64,000 nucleotides of DNA from Bacillus niameyensis (GCF_001375535.1 NZ_LN831197.1:1-64000); one strand, 5' to 3'; counted from the stretch's first letter, positions 7,385 through 17,019 are shown. Numbers and translations: made by a program. Notes: generated from the sequence alone by a model not told the origin.

Positions 7385-7745
7385 GAAGGTTGTTTATGAC
7401 TAGTCAGAACTATAGAAAAGGATTGCAGTGGAAATTTTTGAAGTATAAAATGAAAGGAACTACGAGAAAGGTCAGTACATTTTTCTAAGGAATCTTTAAA
7501 TGTGAGAGAACCAGTGAATGACTTATTATGGAATTTGATAAATATATCATGCCAATTAATTTTCAACGGAGCTTCAGACGGTGAAATCCTCTTGAAAAAT
7601 ATATCCGTTAAAATAAACTAAAAAAACTAAAAATGTAGGTAAAAAGTTCTACTTATGATATATTAATTATAATACAGTGGAATAGTGGAAAAATTTCCAT
7701 TTATTTCTATTTTATTAAAGAAAAGATTGAGTTGGGAGGATAGGG

Positions 7746-9164
7746 ATGGAGATCAATCAGAATAACTCTAAGACTTTCAAGGAAATTATGTATCGAGAAT
7801 TATTCAGAGTCACAGATAAATGCTATTCTTCCATGGATACTAACCAAGTGCTTTTTGAAATTATTCATACACTGAAAAAAGTTTTTCCTGAAAATGATGC
7901 TTTTTTATTATTATCTCATGATGAGGAAATTGATTCAGGATTACCAGTGAAAAATCTTGAATTTAATTCCGGAAATGTTTTGGCTATTGCAGCCTATGTG
8001 AACGCTACCATCGAGACGGATCATGAAGAATGTCCATCTGTCTTTGCTCCATTACAAGGAAAACAAGGTGTATATGGGGTTCTGCATGTCAAGTCTCATT
8101 TTCCATCCTCATTCAACTATACTCAACTAGACTTTATTAGACTTTTGGCGAATACAGCAGGTAATGCGTTGGAAAATGCAAAATTGTACCAGCAATCACA
8201 AAAGCTAATCGAAGATTTAAGATTGATAGATGAAATTACCCAAAAATTAAATTCGACATCAACATTTAAAGAAACGATTCATTATTTACGAAAGCAGATA
8301 ATGAGCATATTTCATGCCTCAGATATAGGTTATATTGTTTTAAATGGGGATTCCCATTATATTATGCGTGAAAGTTCAAGTTTTTTTCACAAAAAGTATG
8401 GGAAGCTACTAGTTAAGGCTATTTTTGAAAAAGCAGAAAATAAGTCTGATAGTTTGTTCATAGGTGATACAAGTAGTCTTTTAGAGGGGATTGAATCGTA
8501 TGTAGGCTCACTGATGTCTGTGCCATTTCAAACGAATTCCATACAAGGGTGCGTCATTTTAGCCAGTGAGAGTCCTCTCGCCTTTTCTTTTGAGCAATTC
8601 CGTTTATTCCAGTCGCTTGTTCAGCGTTCAGCATTGGGAATGGCGAATGTAATTTTACGAGAGAAATTGGAACGGATGGTCATAACAGATTATCTTACAA
8701 GACTTTATGCTAGAAATTATTTAGATGATGCTATTAAAGTGTCGATGGAGAAAGATCGTGAAGGTACCTTTATTTTAATTGACTTGGATGACTTTAAGGA
8801 AATTAATGACAAATATGGCCATCAAATAGGGGATCAAGTATTGATTCAAGTTGCGGAAATGATTAAGCGGTCGATTAGACCTAATGATATTGCCGCACGG
8901 TGGGGCGGAGAAGAACTTGCCATATATTTGCCAAGTGTTTCTCTAGAACAAGGCATTTCGGTTGCAAAACGTTTACTAAAAAGTGTTTCACAAAACACTA
9001 ATCCTAGTGTAACGATGTCATGTGGAATTTCTAATTGGACGAGCGATAAAACTGAAGAGGTGTCTCAATTATTTAGTAGAGCCGATTCGGCTTTATATGA
9101 AGCGAAAAGCTTAGGGAAAAATCAAATTGCTGTTCGGAAGATGACAGCTAGTAGTGAGTTGTGA
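7746..9164 (+). CDS. dgcP: GAF-GAF-GGDEF protein, probable diguanylate cyclase
   Basis: This 472-residue cytoplasmic protein has GAF-type sensor regions at about 20-150 and 165-300, then a GGDEF domain from about 310. The active-site loop reads WGGEEL, a tolerated variant of GGEEF, and an inhibitory-site RxxD (RPND) lies exactly five residues upstream. DYLTRLYARNYL and LDDFKEINDKYGHQIGDQ motifs are intact. It should make cyclic di-GMP from two GTP. The order GGDEF gene, fRMsr gene, TetR gene matches ytrP(dgcP)-ytsP-yttP of B. subtilis, hence the symbol, though this protein is about 100 residues shorter. GGGAGGATAGGG precedes the ATG. Confidence 0.8.
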   Translation: MEINQNNSKTFKEIMYRELFRVTDKCYSSMDTNQVLFEIIHTLKKVFPENDAFLLLSHDEEIDSGLPVKNLEFNSGNVLAIAAYVNATIETDHEECPSVFAPLQGKQGVYGVLHVKSHFPSSFNYTQLDFIRLLANTAGNALENAKLYQQSQKLIEDLRLIDEITQKLNSTSTFKETIHYLRKQIMSIFHASDIGYIVLNGDSHYIMRESSSFFHKKYGKLLVKAIFEKAENKSDSLFIGDTSSLLEGIESYVGSLMSVPFQTNSIQGCVILASESPLAFSFEQFRLFQSLVQRSALGMANVILREKLERMVITDYLTRLYARNYLDDAIKVSMEKDREGTFILIDLDDFKEINDKYGHQIGDQVLIQVAEMIKRSIRPNDIAARWGGEELAIYLPSVSLEQGISVAKRLLKSVSQNTNPSVTMSCGISNWTSDKTEEVSQLFSRADSALYEAKSLGKNQIAVRKMTASSEL

Positions 9165-9183
9165 AATCGAACATACTAAATTA

Positions 9184-9231
9184 GAGGGCTTCCAATAAGT
9201 CGAAATTGACTTTTTGGAAGCCCTCCTTTTA
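9184..9231. terminator. Terminator after dgcP
   Basis: GAGGGCTTCCAA and TTGGAAGCCCTC form a 12-bp stem followed by CTTTTAT, between convergent dgcP and the fRMsr gene. Confidence 0.85.
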
Positions 9232-9266
9232 TCCTGTAAGCCCCAATTTCACTATTTTTCGGGGGT

Positions 9267-9746
9267 TTATAAATAACGCTCTAGTGTCTTCACGAACTTT
9301 TCCAAATATAATTGATCTACCTCATCGAAACGGTCTTTTTCGGGACTGTCAATATCTAATACGCCAAATGTTTCTCCAGCTTTCATAATTGGTATGACGA
9401 TTTCTGATTGCGAAGCGGCATCACATGCAATATGGCCAGGAAATTCATGAACATCTTTCACAACAAGTGATTCCTTCCTTGCAGCAGCTGTCCCACACAC
9501 ACCTTTTCCCATCGGTATTCTTACGCAGGCTGGTAGTCCTTGGAATGGTCCAAGTACTAATTCTTCATTTTCTCGCAAATAAAAGCCGACCCAATTAATT
9601 CTCTCCAGAAATTGATTAAGCAAAGCCGAGGCGTTGCTTAAATTGGCCACTATATTCGGTTCTCCATCTAAGAGGGCTTCAAGTTGTTTTATCACTAAAT
9701 CATAATTTTTAACGCGATTATCGCCATAACTTGCTACTGTAAACAT
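9267..9746 (-). CDS. ytsP: Free methionine-(R)-sulfoxide reductase (GAF domain, YtsP)
   Basis: This protein of 159 residues is a single GAF domain. It carries the fRMsr cysteines: two in ACVRIPMGKGVCGTAA, ten residues apart, and one in HIACDAASQSEIV. The enzyme reduces free methionine-R-sulfoxide with electrons from thioredoxin. ATG 9746 follows GGAGGTAGAATA; an in-frame ATG 21 bases further upstream overlaps that ribosome site and is rejected. Placement between dgcP and refZ is the same as in B. subtilis. Confidence 0.85.
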   Translation of the reverse strand: MFTVASYGDNRVKNYDLVIKQLEALLDGEPNIVANLSNASALLNQFLERINWVGFYLRENEELVLGPFQGLPACVRIPMGKGVCGTAAARKESLVVKDVHEFPGHIACDAASQSEIVIPIMKAGETFGVLDIDSPEKDRFDEVDQLYLEKFVKTLERYL

Positions 9747-9814
9747 TATTCTACCTCCATTCGACAAGCACTTAAAGAAACTGTCGATATATTTTCAAAG
9801 GAATTGCTTTTTAT

Positions 9815-9831
9815 CTAGAGAAGTGTTCTAG
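9815..9831 (+). promoter_or_regulatory. Inverted repeat upstream of refZ
   Basis: CTAGA and TCTAG are separated by seven bases, about 90 bp before the refZ start. A TetR-family dimer could bind such a site. RefZ of B. subtilis recognises palindromic RBM sites, one near its own gene, but I could not match the consensus from memory. Confidence 0.3.
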
Positions 9832-9920
9832 TAATCATAAAACGTCATAATGTTATTTTATCATTATAAATTAGAAAAGTAAGTGGATTTTATATGATAC
9901 TAGAATGGGGGGAATAATTA

Positions 9921-10559
9921 ATGAAAGATCATCCAAGGGAAACTAGGGAAGTTATTCTTGAGGCGGCGATTGCACTTTTTAATTCAAAGGGTTTTAAGGG
10001 AGCGACGATTCGTGATATTGCGGCAAGAGCTAATGTGAACATAGCGAATATTTCGTATTATTTTCGCGGAAAACAAGGATTGCTAGAAGAGTGCCTTGTG
10101 CGTTTTTTTGAACCGTATTTGAAATGTTTAGATGAAGAGATTGTGAAGTTGGACAAGGAACGCGCAGATATTTGTTTAACGAGGGCCATCAAAAAAATTC
10201 TTCAATATCAAAGTGAAAACAGACTATTAGCCCGCTTTGTATGGCGGGAAGTGACGATCGATTCGCAAATTTCCCGCGAGATTATCTCCTCCTATTTAAT
10301 GAAAGAGCGTTTTTACTTAAAAACAATGATTCAATCCGCTTTAAAAGAACATAAAACTGCACTCCCTATAAGTATGATTGTGATTCAATTAAAAGGGATG
10401 TTAATGATGCCATATGTTAATAGCCTCTATGTGGCGGAAGTGTGGGGCATGAATCTAAACGAATCTTATTTTATTGAAAAATATCATTCAACGATCCATC
10501 AATGGCTTGAATCCTTATTTGGAGGAAAAGAAATCCAAAAGAGTGTAATCGCACTTTGA
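9921..10559 (+). CDS. refZ: TetR-family regulator RefZ (YttP), FtsZ-ring modulator
   Basis: This 212-residue TetR-fold protein has an N-terminal helix-turn-helix at about residues 8-55 (FKGATIRDIAARANVNIANISYYFRGKQGLLEECL) and a helical C-terminal domain without a recognisable ligand pocket. In B. subtilis RefZ binds palindromic sites around the origin and influences the FtsZ ring during chromosome capture at sporulation. Assignment rests on family, length and gene order (ytsP-yttP-ezrA neighbourhood), so it is inferred rather than proven. GGGGGGAATAATTA precedes the ATG. Confidence 0.75.
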   Translation: MKDHPRETREVILEAAIALFNSKGFKGATIRDIAARANVNIANISYYFRGKQGLLEECLVRFFEPYLKCLDEEIVKLDKERADICLTRAIKKILQYQSENRLLARFVWREVTIDSQISREIISSYLMKERFYLKTMIQSALKEHKTALPISMIVIQLKGMLMMPYVNSLYVAEVWGMNLNESYFIEKYHSTIHQWLESLFGGKEIQKSVIAL

Positions 10560-10570
10560 TTGATAAACGT

Positions 10571-10610
10571 AGCGGAAAAGGCACTAGATAGGCGTCTTTT
10601 CCGCTTTTTC
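10571..10610 (+). terminator. Terminator of refZ
   Basis: AGCGGAAAAG and CTTTTCCGCT form a 10-bp stem followed by TTTTC. Confidence 0.8.
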
Positions 10611-10679
10611 TTGAAGTTGTTTAATACAAAATGATAAGTGCGACAATAATCCCTGAAATAATTGTGAAAAACATAGTGA

Positions 10680-11210
10680 TTATCGCTTTGCAACAGTTGA
10701 TGAAATAAAATGGTTTTTAATATAAGATCGAACTTCATCAACATTTGTTATAGCACTCTTGGGAAGAATGTATGCACTAACAGAAGTGTTATAGAGATAA
10801 AAGAATTGGTCATCCTCTTTTAACTCTTTAATTCCAGACCAGTTTGCATGACTCTCTCCGTTAGATGTACAATCTGTAATTCCTTTTTCAGAGATCATCA
10901 GGCGGTGCTCACCAATTAATCCATCGTTTTGCCCTTCTTTTAACATCTTTTTCGTATGACGGATAATGAGGCTGAAGAAATATTTAGGATAAAAAACAAA
11001 CCATATAACACTAATAACGAAAAAAGTAGAGAATGATAACAAAAAAGATATGTCGGTTATCGTGGAAAATAAATACGATAAAATCAAAAAAAGAACAGGA
11101 CCTGTCCATCTTTGCATAAGTAATGCTTTCCTTGCAGTTTCTGAATGTTTAACATGAAATAAGTTGAAGTGTAAATAATCTGTTTCAGATAGATTAAAAT
11201 GAATGTTCAT
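10680..11210 (-). CDS. YcxB-like membrane protein
   Basis: This 176-residue protein has two adjacent membrane helices at about residues 34-52 and 56-74, followed by a soluble C-terminal domain with GEHRLMISEKGITDCTSNGESHANWSGIKELKEDDQFFYLY. That arrangement is typical of the YcxB-like family of unknown function. AGGAG lies six bases before the ATG. It is transcribed against refZ and is not part of the canonical B. subtilis order here, so it is a lineage-specific neighbour. Confidence 0.7.
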   Translation of the reverse strand: MNIHFNLSETDYLHFNLFHVKHSETARKALLMQRWTGPVLFLILSYLFSTITDISFLLSFSTFFVISVIWFVFYPKYFFSLIIRHTKKMLKEGQNDGLIGEHRLMISEKGITDCTSNGESHANWSGIKELKEDDQFFYLYNTSVSAYILPKSAITNVDEVRSYIKNHFISSTVAKR

Positions 11211-11340
11211 GCTTATCTCCTAGTTCAATAGACTTTTGAAAAAACAGAATGGAACAGCGTAATGCTATTTTATAGTAAAAAAAATGTTTTTCATAGTCAA
11301 AAAATGTCGCTTACATGGTATTATAGAATAACATAATAGA

Positions 11341-11407
11341 TTATCGTAGGAAGAAGCTGAAAGATTGCGAGTCGCTGGGGACTTGAGCTAGATATGGCAC
11401 TAGCCAT
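11341..11407 (+). repeat. Dispersed repeat family A, partial copy
   Basis: ATTATCGTAGGAAGAAGC, AGTCGCTGGG, GAGCTAGA and CACTAGCC match the distal half of the family A unit (compare 207-250). It lies 80 bases upstream of ezrA in a gap that otherwise shows no gene. Confidence 0.7.
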
Positions 11408-11487
11408 AATAATAATTTCTTTTCTTTTAATAAATGAATTTATTTTTACATAAAGGTACGAGGAAAGTGGAGGAACGGGGGCTTACA

Positions 11488-13200
11488 ATGAAATACGCTG
11501 TGGAGATCATGATATCGATCATTTTGATCATCCTGATATTATTTGTAGTGGGATATATAGTTAGAAAAAGATATTATCGGGAAGTAGATCGCCTTGATAC
11601 TAAAAAACTAGAATTGATGAATCGACCTATTGCGGAAGAACTCGCAAAAATAAAACGATTAAACATGACAGGGCAAACGGAAGAAATGTTTGAACGGTGG
11701 CGGAAAAATTGGGACGAAATCGTTGCGGTTCAATTCCCAGATATAGATGAAATGCTATTTTACGCCGAGGAACATACGGATAAATATCGCTTTAAACAAG
11801 CGAAAGAAGCACATATTAAAATTGAGAAATCACTTCAAACAATTGAATTAGAAATTGACCGAATTCTTCAGGAGTTAGATGATTTAGTCGGTAGTGAAGA
11901 GAAAAGTAGAACTGAAATTGAAGGTTTAGTAGAAGGATATATGGAACGAAAGCGATATTTATTAGCTCATCGTCATCTGTTTGGTATTGCTGCACCACAC
12001 CTAGAACAACTAGTTGAAACGATTGGAAATCAAATCAAAAATTATGAAGAGCTTACAAATGAAGGGAATTATTTTGAAGCACGGGAAGTTGTCCTCTCCC
12101 TAGCTAATAATTTGGAGCAATTATCCGATAAAATGGAAAAAATTCCTGATCTTCTTACAGAATGTCAGACTATTCTTCCGTCCCAACAAAGCGAGCTTCG
12201 AGATGGTTATAAGGAAATGAAGCAGCAAGGTTTTGTTCTTGATCATCTGCAGATTGATAAGCAATTGGAAGAAATGGAAAATAACATTACATCTTATCAA
12301 TCATTACTTGAAGCAGGAGAAGTAAATGAAGTTGAAAAAGGACTTCTAGAGACGAAGGAAACCGTCGATGCTTTATACGAATTACTAGAAAAAGAAGTAT
12401 ATGCTAAACATTATGTTTTACAAGAAAATGAAAAAGCAGAAATAGCTTTAGTGCAATTGAAGGAAGAAAATGATGGAATTATTAATGAAACTAATATTGT
12501 GCAAAATAGCTATCAATTATTAGACAATGAGTTAGAACTTCCTAAAAGAATTGAAAAGAATCTGCTTCAAATTGCGAAACGCTACGATCTTCTTAAGGCA
12601 AAAATGACCGATGAAATTACGGCCTATTCTATTTTAGAAGAGGAATTAAAAGATATTGATGAACAGCTAAAACAGATGCAAACGGAGCAGGCAGAGTATA
12701 TGGAACATCTTCAGAGTCTTCGTAAGGATGAATTAGCAGCTAAGGAAAAGGTTATGGAATTGCAGAGAAAGGTAAAAGAGATTATAAGACTTGTTCAGCA
12801 AAGTCATATGCCAGGGCTTCCAGCTGACTTTGAATCACTCTATGATCGAGCAGAAGAGCAACTAGCTGATGTTCACCATAGCTTAAACGAAAAGCCGCTC
12901 AATATGAAAATTGTCCAAAACTTTTTAAGTGAGGCAAGCAATTCAGTTGATCATCTTTATGAAAAAACGGAAGAACATATTGAAACAGCTCAACTTGCTG
13001 AACGAGTTATCCAATATGCGAATAGATATCGGAGCCGAAATCCCGAGCTGGCTACAAACCTTGAAAAGGCAGAACAAGCTTTTCGTAATTATGAATATTT
13101 GGTTGCTTTAGAAGAAGCTGCAACAGCAGTTGAGAAGGTAGAACCAGGTGCGTTGAAACGAATTGAAGATATATATAACAACGATGGTGTCGAAGTATAA
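11488..13200 (+). CDS. ezrA: Septation ring formation regulator EzrA
   Basis: This 570-residue protein has a single N-terminal membrane helix (about residues 4-24) and a very long cytoplasmic region made of coiled-coil, spectrin-like repeats. It binds FtsZ, prevents extra Z-rings at the poles and takes part in division at mid-cell. LNMTGQTEEMFERWRKNWDEI near residue 55 and the C-terminal QYANRYRSRNPEL segment are conserved EzrA landmarks. ATG 11488 fits B. subtilis EzrA (562 residues); the frame is open upstream to a TTG at 11434, which I reject. The start has a GGGGG/GGAGG region in front of it. Confidence 0.95.
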   Translation: MKYAVEIMISIILIILILFVVGYIVRKRYYREVDRLDTKKLELMNRPIAEELAKIKRLNMTGQTEEMFERWRKNWDEIVAVQFPDIDEMLFYAEEHTDKYRFKQAKEAHIKIEKSLQTIELEIDRILQELDDLVGSEEKSRTEIEGLVEGYMERKRYLLAHRHLFGIAAPHLEQLVETIGNQIKNYEELTNEGNYFEAREVVLSLANNLEQLSDKMEKIPDLLTECQTILPSQQSELRDGYKEMKQQGFVLDHLQIDKQLEEMENNITSYQSLLEAGEVNEVEKGLLETKETVDALYELLEKEVYAKHYVLQENEKAEIALVQLKEENDGIINETNIVQNSYQLLDNELELPKRIEKNLLQIAKRYDLLKAKMTDEITAYSILEEELKDIDEQLKQMQTEQAEYMEHLQSLRKDELAAKEKVMELQRKVKEIIRLVQQSHMPGLPADFESLYDRAEEQLADVHHSLNEKPLNMKIVQNFLSEASNSVDHLYEKTEEHIETAQLAERVIQYANRYRSRNPELATNLEKAEQAFRNYEYLVALEEAATAVEKVEPGALKRIEDIYNNDGVEV

Positions 13201-13210
13201 GTAACGACAG

Positions 13211-13240
13211 GGGAGAGGTCATTCTGACTCTCCTTTTTTT
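13211..13240 (+). terminator. Terminator of ezrA
   Basis: GGAGAG and CTCTCC form a stem around a 10-base loop, followed by seven T. Confidence 0.8.
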
Positions 13241-13358
13241 CTTTCTGAAGGTTGATGAGATTAGGCTGCTACTCGGAGACAAATTCCTGCTTTTCCTTCA
13301 ATAAAATTATGTTATGATATATATTTGTGAAGTGAATTAATAGTAGAAGGTGTTTGCA

Positions 13359-14507
13359 ATGATTTATTTTGATAATAGTGCGACAACTAGGCCCCATGAA
13401 GATGTTTTAGAGGCTTTTTTGAAAGTAAATCGTGATTTTTTCGGTAACCCATCTTCTTTGCATAATTTTGGTGGAAAAGCAGAGCAATTGATTACGAAGG
13501 CAAGAGAACAAATTGCTGAGTTGGCTGGTGTTAAACCAGCTGAAATTATTTTTACCTCTGGCGGAACAGAAGGAAATAATTTAGCAATTAAAGGGGCTGC
13601 ATTTCAATATAAAGGAAGAGGAAACCATATCATTTCAACAGAGATTGAGCATTCTTCCGTAAAAAATGCTATAAAACAACTCGAGAAAATTGGTTTCCGA
13701 GTTACGTGGCTTTCAGTAAATTCAGATGGTATAGTTGATCCAGAAGCTGTTCGAAACGCAATTACGGACGAAACGATATTAGTTTCCATCATTCATGTAA
13801 ATAATGAGATTGGCACGATTCAACCCATTGAAAAAATTAGTCAAATATTGAAAAACTATCCTAAGATCATCTACCATGTTGACCATGTTCAGGGCATTGG
13901 CAAAGTTCCGTTAGATTTATATCGTGCGGCCGTTGATCTTTGTACTTTCTCTGCCCATAAATTTCATGGTTTGAAAGGGAACGGATTTTTGTTTAAAAGA
14001 AATGGAATCCGACTTGAGCCGCTATTTGCTGGGGGAAATCAGGAGCAAAAATGGAGAAGCGGAACCGAAAATACGGGGGGCATTGTTGCAATGGCAAAGG
14101 CACTTCGCCTAGCCCAAACTAATTTACAAAACAATGTAGATTCTATTTTGCAAATAAGAAATTTCTTACTTGAAGAGCTAAAAAAAATTGATGACATTGT
14201 CGTTCATACGCCGGCAAAAGCGGCTCCACATATTATTAACTTTACTGCGCTTGGTCTTAAAGGAGAAGTTCTAGTCCATGCGTTAGAAGATGCTGGCTGC
14301 ATCGTGTCAACAACAAGTGCCTGTTCTTCAAAAGAGAAGACACCTAGCTCGACTTTATTGGCAATGGGAGCTTCGGAGGAAGCTGCACTTGGAGCTATTC
14401 GTGTGAGCCTTTCGTATGAAAATACAATGGGAGAAGCTAGACAATTTATAGAAGCCTTGAAGAAAACTTTAGATCAATTAAATACCGTGGTGAGGCGAAA
14501 TAAATGA
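13359..14507 (+). CDS. nifZ: Cysteine desulfurase dedicated to ThiI (NifZ)
   Basis: This 382-residue PLP enzyme of the NifS/IscS class removes sulfur from cysteine and passes it on as a persulfide. The PLP lysine is in FSAHKFHGLKG, substrate-binding residues are in ATRPHEDV and EIEHSSVKN, and the active-site cysteine is in TSACSSKEKTPS. AGAAGGTG lies six bases before ATG 13359. It overlaps thiI by four bases; in B. subtilis this pair makes 4-thiouridine in tRNA, and the same coupling is evident here. Confidence 0.93.
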   Translation: MIYFDNSATTRPHEDVLEAFLKVNRDFFGNPSSLHNFGGKAEQLITKAREQIAELAGVKPAEIIFTSGGTEGNNLAIKGAAFQYKGRGNHIISTEIEHSSVKNAIKQLEKIGFRVTWLSVNSDGIVDPEAVRNAITDETILVSIIHVNNEIGTIQPIEKISQILKNYPKIIYHVDHVQGIGKVPLDLYRAAVDLCTFSAHKFHGLKGNGFLFKRNGIRLEPLFAGGNQEQKWRSGTENTGGIVAMAKALRLAQTNLQNNVDSILQIRNFLLEELKKIDDIVVHTPAKAAPHIINFTALGLKGEVLVHALEDAGCIVSTTSACSSKEKTPSSTLLAMGASEEAALGAIRVSLSYENTMGEARQFIEALKKTLDQLNTVVRRNK

Positions 14508-15712
14508 AATATGATAGAATAATGATTCGATATGGCGAAATGTCTTTAAAGGGACGGAACAGAAAACATTTTGTCCAAAAATTAAAGAAAAATATCCAAT
14601 TTATGTTACGCGACTTTGAAAATATACGGATTGAATCAAAATGGGATCGCATGTTTGTTGTATTAAACGATGAGCCTGTTGATTATGTCGTCAAACAATT
14701 GAAAAAAGTATTTGGAATTCAGTCATTTAGTCCAGTTTTGAAAACAGAGAAAAACATTGATGCTATTAAGGCTGCTGCTTTGCATTTAGTTGAACAAGCA
14801 CATTCCCCGGGGAATACTTTTAAAGTATCGGCACGGCGCACAGATAAAACGTTCGAATATGACACAAATGGACTAAATCATACTGTTGGGGCACATATTT
14901 TAATCAATGTGGATGATATTAGTGTCAATGTAAAAAAACCAGATCTTAAGCTAGTTGTTGAAATTAGACAGGATGCAGCGTATCTTTCTGGAGAGGTTTT
15001 TCATGGAGCAGGAGGATTTCCCGTTGCTTCCTCTGGTAAAGCGATGTTAATGCTTTCAGGCGGAATAGATAGTCCTGTCGCGGGTTTTTTAACGATGAAG
15101 CGTGGGGTTGGTATTGAAGCAGTTCATTTCCACAGCCCTCCATTTACAAGTGAACGTGCAAAACAAAAAGTGCTAGATTTAGCTGGGAAGTTAGCTCAAT
15201 ATTCTGGAAGTGTGAAGGTGCATATAGTTCCTTTTACAAAAATTCAAGAAACAATCCATAAAGAAATTCCTTCTGGGTACTCTATGACTGCTACCCGAAG
15301 AATGATGCTAAAGATTACTGATGAGATTCGGAATCAACGGGAAGGGTTGGCGATTATTACCGGTGAGAGTCTTGGGCAAGTGGCAAGTCAAACAATGGAA
15401 AGCATGCTAGCGATCAATGCGGTAACGAATACACCAATTATCCGACCGCTTATTGCGATGGATAAACTAGAGATTATTAAAATTGCCGAAGAAATTGATA
15501 CGTTCGAAATTTCAAACCGTCCATATGAAGATTGCTGTACGATTTTTACACCACCATCTCCAAAAACAAGACCAAGGTTGGATAAAATCATTACTTTTGA
15601 AGAGAAACTTGATTGGGGACCGTTACTGAAAGAGGCTGTTGATGGAGTAGAGACAATTATGGTCAGTGCAAGAGTCAAAAAACCCGAGAACAGCATAGAA
15701 GATTTATTTTGA
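14504..15712 (+). CDS. thiI: tRNA 4-thiouridine synthase ThiI
   Basis: This 402-residue protein has an N-terminal ferredoxin-like and THUMP region (about 1-165) that binds tRNA and a PP-loop adenylation domain from about 175 (MLMLSGGIDSPVAGF). It lacks the C-terminal rhodanese domain of the E. coli enzyme, as in other Bacillus, so sulfur must come directly from the NifZ partner encoded just upstream. The C-terminal EDCCTIFTPPSPKTRP keeps the conserved cysteine. Start overlaps the nifZ stop. Confidence 0.95.
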   Translation: MKYDRIMIRYGEMSLKGRNRKHFVQKLKKNIQFMLRDFENIRIESKWDRMFVVLNDEPVDYVVKQLKKVFGIQSFSPVLKTEKNIDAIKAAALHLVEQAHSPGNTFKVSARRTDKTFEYDTNGLNHTVGAHILINVDDISVNVKKPDLKLVVEIRQDAAYLSGEVFHGAGGFPVASSGKAMLMLSGGIDSPVAGFLTMKRGVGIEAVHFHSPPFTSERAKQKVLDLAGKLAQYSGSVKVHIVPFTKIQETIHKEIPSGYSMTATRRMMLKITDEIRNQREGLAIITGESLGQVASQTMESMLAINAVTNTPIIRPLIAMDKLEIIKIAEEIDTFEISNRPYEDCCTIFTPPSPKTRPRLDKIITFEEKLDWGPLLKEAVDGVETIMVSARVKKPENSIEDLF

Positions 15713-15751
15713 TTGTATATATGTCAATGCCAGGAACTACCAAAGATTTTT

Positions 15752-15780
15752 TGAATGATGCCACGTGTTTTCGCACACTC
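15752..15780 (+). promoter_or_regulatory. Possible sigma-G promoter of sspA
   Basis: TGAATG (15752-15757) and CACACTC (15774-15780) are separated by 16 bp and resemble sigma-G -35 (TGAATA) and -10 (CATACTA) boxes. Forespore expression is expected for this gene family. Confidence 0.4.
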
Positions 15781-15805
15781 TAAACTTACAAGGAGGTGAA
15801 GACAC

Positions 15806-16006
15806 ATGGCAAACAGCAATAGCAACCAAATTTTAGTACCTGGAGCTGAGCAGGCTATTGAGCAAATGAAGTATGAAATCGCTCAAGAATTTGGAGTTAA
15901 TCTTGGTGCTGATACCACTTCACGTGCAAACGGATCTGTAGGTGGTGAAATCACCAAACGTCTTGTATCCTTGGCTCAACAACAGTTAGGCGGCGGAAGC
16001 TTCTAA
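15806..16006 (+). CDS. sspA: Alpha/beta-type small acid-soluble spore protein
   Basis: This 66-residue protein coats spore DNA and protects it from UV and heat. The two family blocks are present: [13 protein letters not shown], which includes the germination protease cleavage site between Glu and Ile/Phe-type residues, and [21 protein letters not shown], which contacts DNA. An AAGGAGGTGAAGACAC ribosome site and its own terminator indicate a single-gene unit. The place after thiI is that of sspA in B. subtilis. Confidence 0.95.
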   Translation: MANSNSNQILVPGAEQAIEQMKYEIAQEFGVNLGADTTSRANGSVGGEITKRLVSLAQQQLGGGSF

Positions 16007-16024
16007 AAATAAAATACAGATGGC

Positions 16025-16056
16025 TAGAAGCGGGGGATATCCTCCGCTTCTATTTG
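16025..16056. terminator. Terminator between sspA and nadK
   Basis: TAGAAGCGG and CCGCTTCTA form a stem with further GGAT/ATCC pairing inside, followed by TTTGCTT, between convergent genes. Confidence 0.8.
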
Positions 16057-16090
16057 CTTACCTGATATCTTTGATGTTTATATAAATTGA

Positions 16091-16891
16091 TTAAAGGAAA
16101 GTGCGTTTCACTTTTTCCCAGTATGAATTGTTTTTCAGTTTAACGGTTTTGATCCGTCTTTCACTTAACTCAATATCTACCTTTTGCACATGCTGAACAC
16201 TAAGGGCTTCATTATCCATACCCATTGATGGATAATCATTTCCATCCTGCACAACTTTGAGTTGTAATTTACGTTCTCCACTTAAAATAAACGGCGAACC
16301 GAGTGTACGATAGCTGTTATTGTTTAGAGAAGCCATTTCCGTCACTTGCATACAAGGCAACAATGGATCGATGACTGCACCTTTTAATGATTTACTATAA
16401 GCAGTACTTCCTGTTGGGGTAGAAATTACAAGCCCATCCCCTCGAAATGTTTGAAAGTGAAGTCCATCTATAAATACTTCCATAACAAAAGTTTTTATAA
16501 TTCCAGAACGAATCGTAAATTCATTTAGGCAATAAAACGAACCTTCATTATCGACGTTAACCTTAATAACTGGATAGCGTCTCACTTCCATTTGCTCTGT
16601 TGTAGCAGCATCAATCATGTCAGAAACTTTGTCAATGTGAAAATCACAATAAAGTCCACGAGTATTGCCGACAGCTATTCCGGCATATAAACAATCTTGT
16701 CTAAATCCTGTTTTACGAACGGCTTGAAGGAACATTCCGTCACCACCAATACTAGCAATGACATTGGCGTCACGGAAATCTTTTACGATCGTAAATCCAT
16801 AGCGCTCCGCTACTTCTTGTAGGTCCAAAATTTTTTCTGTAATAATGGGATCGTTTTCATGGAAAAAATAAAGTTTTTTTCGTGAATCCAT
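16091..16891 (-). CDS. nadK: NAD kinase (YtdI/NadK2 type)
   Basis: This 266-residue enzyme phosphorylates NAD to NADP. The GGDG nucleotide motif is at about residues 49-52 (ASIGGDGMFLQA), NE/S motif in LNEFTIRS, and the glycine-rich GDGLVISTPTGSTAYSKSLKGA segment is conserved. AAGGAGGAACTGAA precedes the ATG. It lies convergent to sspA and divergent from sppA, as the ytdI gene does in B. subtilis; Bacillus has a second NAD kinase elsewhere. Confidence 0.93.
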   Translation of the reverse strand: MDSRKKLYFFHENDPIITEKILDLQEVAERYGFTIVKDFRDANVIASIGGDGMFLQAVRKTGFRQDCLYAGIAVGNTRGLYCDFHIDKVSDMIDAATTEQMEVRRYPVIKVNVDNEGSFYCLNEFTIRSGIIKTFVMEVFIDGLHFQTFRGDGLVISTPTGSTAYSKSLKGAVIDPLLPCMQVTEMASLNNNSYRTLGSPFILSGERKLQLKVVQDGNDYPSMGMDNEALSVQHVQKVDIELSERRIKTVKLKNNSYWEKVKRTFL

Positions 16892-17019
16892 TTCAGTTCC
16901 TCCTTGAAGTTGTACTTTATTTGATTAGAACGTTTCTATTAGTTTATCATGACTTTGAAACTTTTTGAAAGAAAAGAACGTATGTAACGTTGTACGCAGG
17001 AAAAAGGAGGAATTTAAAT

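Noticed and set aside
7378-7566. 62-codon minus-strand frame near repeat B
   Set aside because: It has no ribosome site and no recognisable domain, and it starts inside AT-rich DNA. It could be a fragment of a lost gene but cannot be supported.
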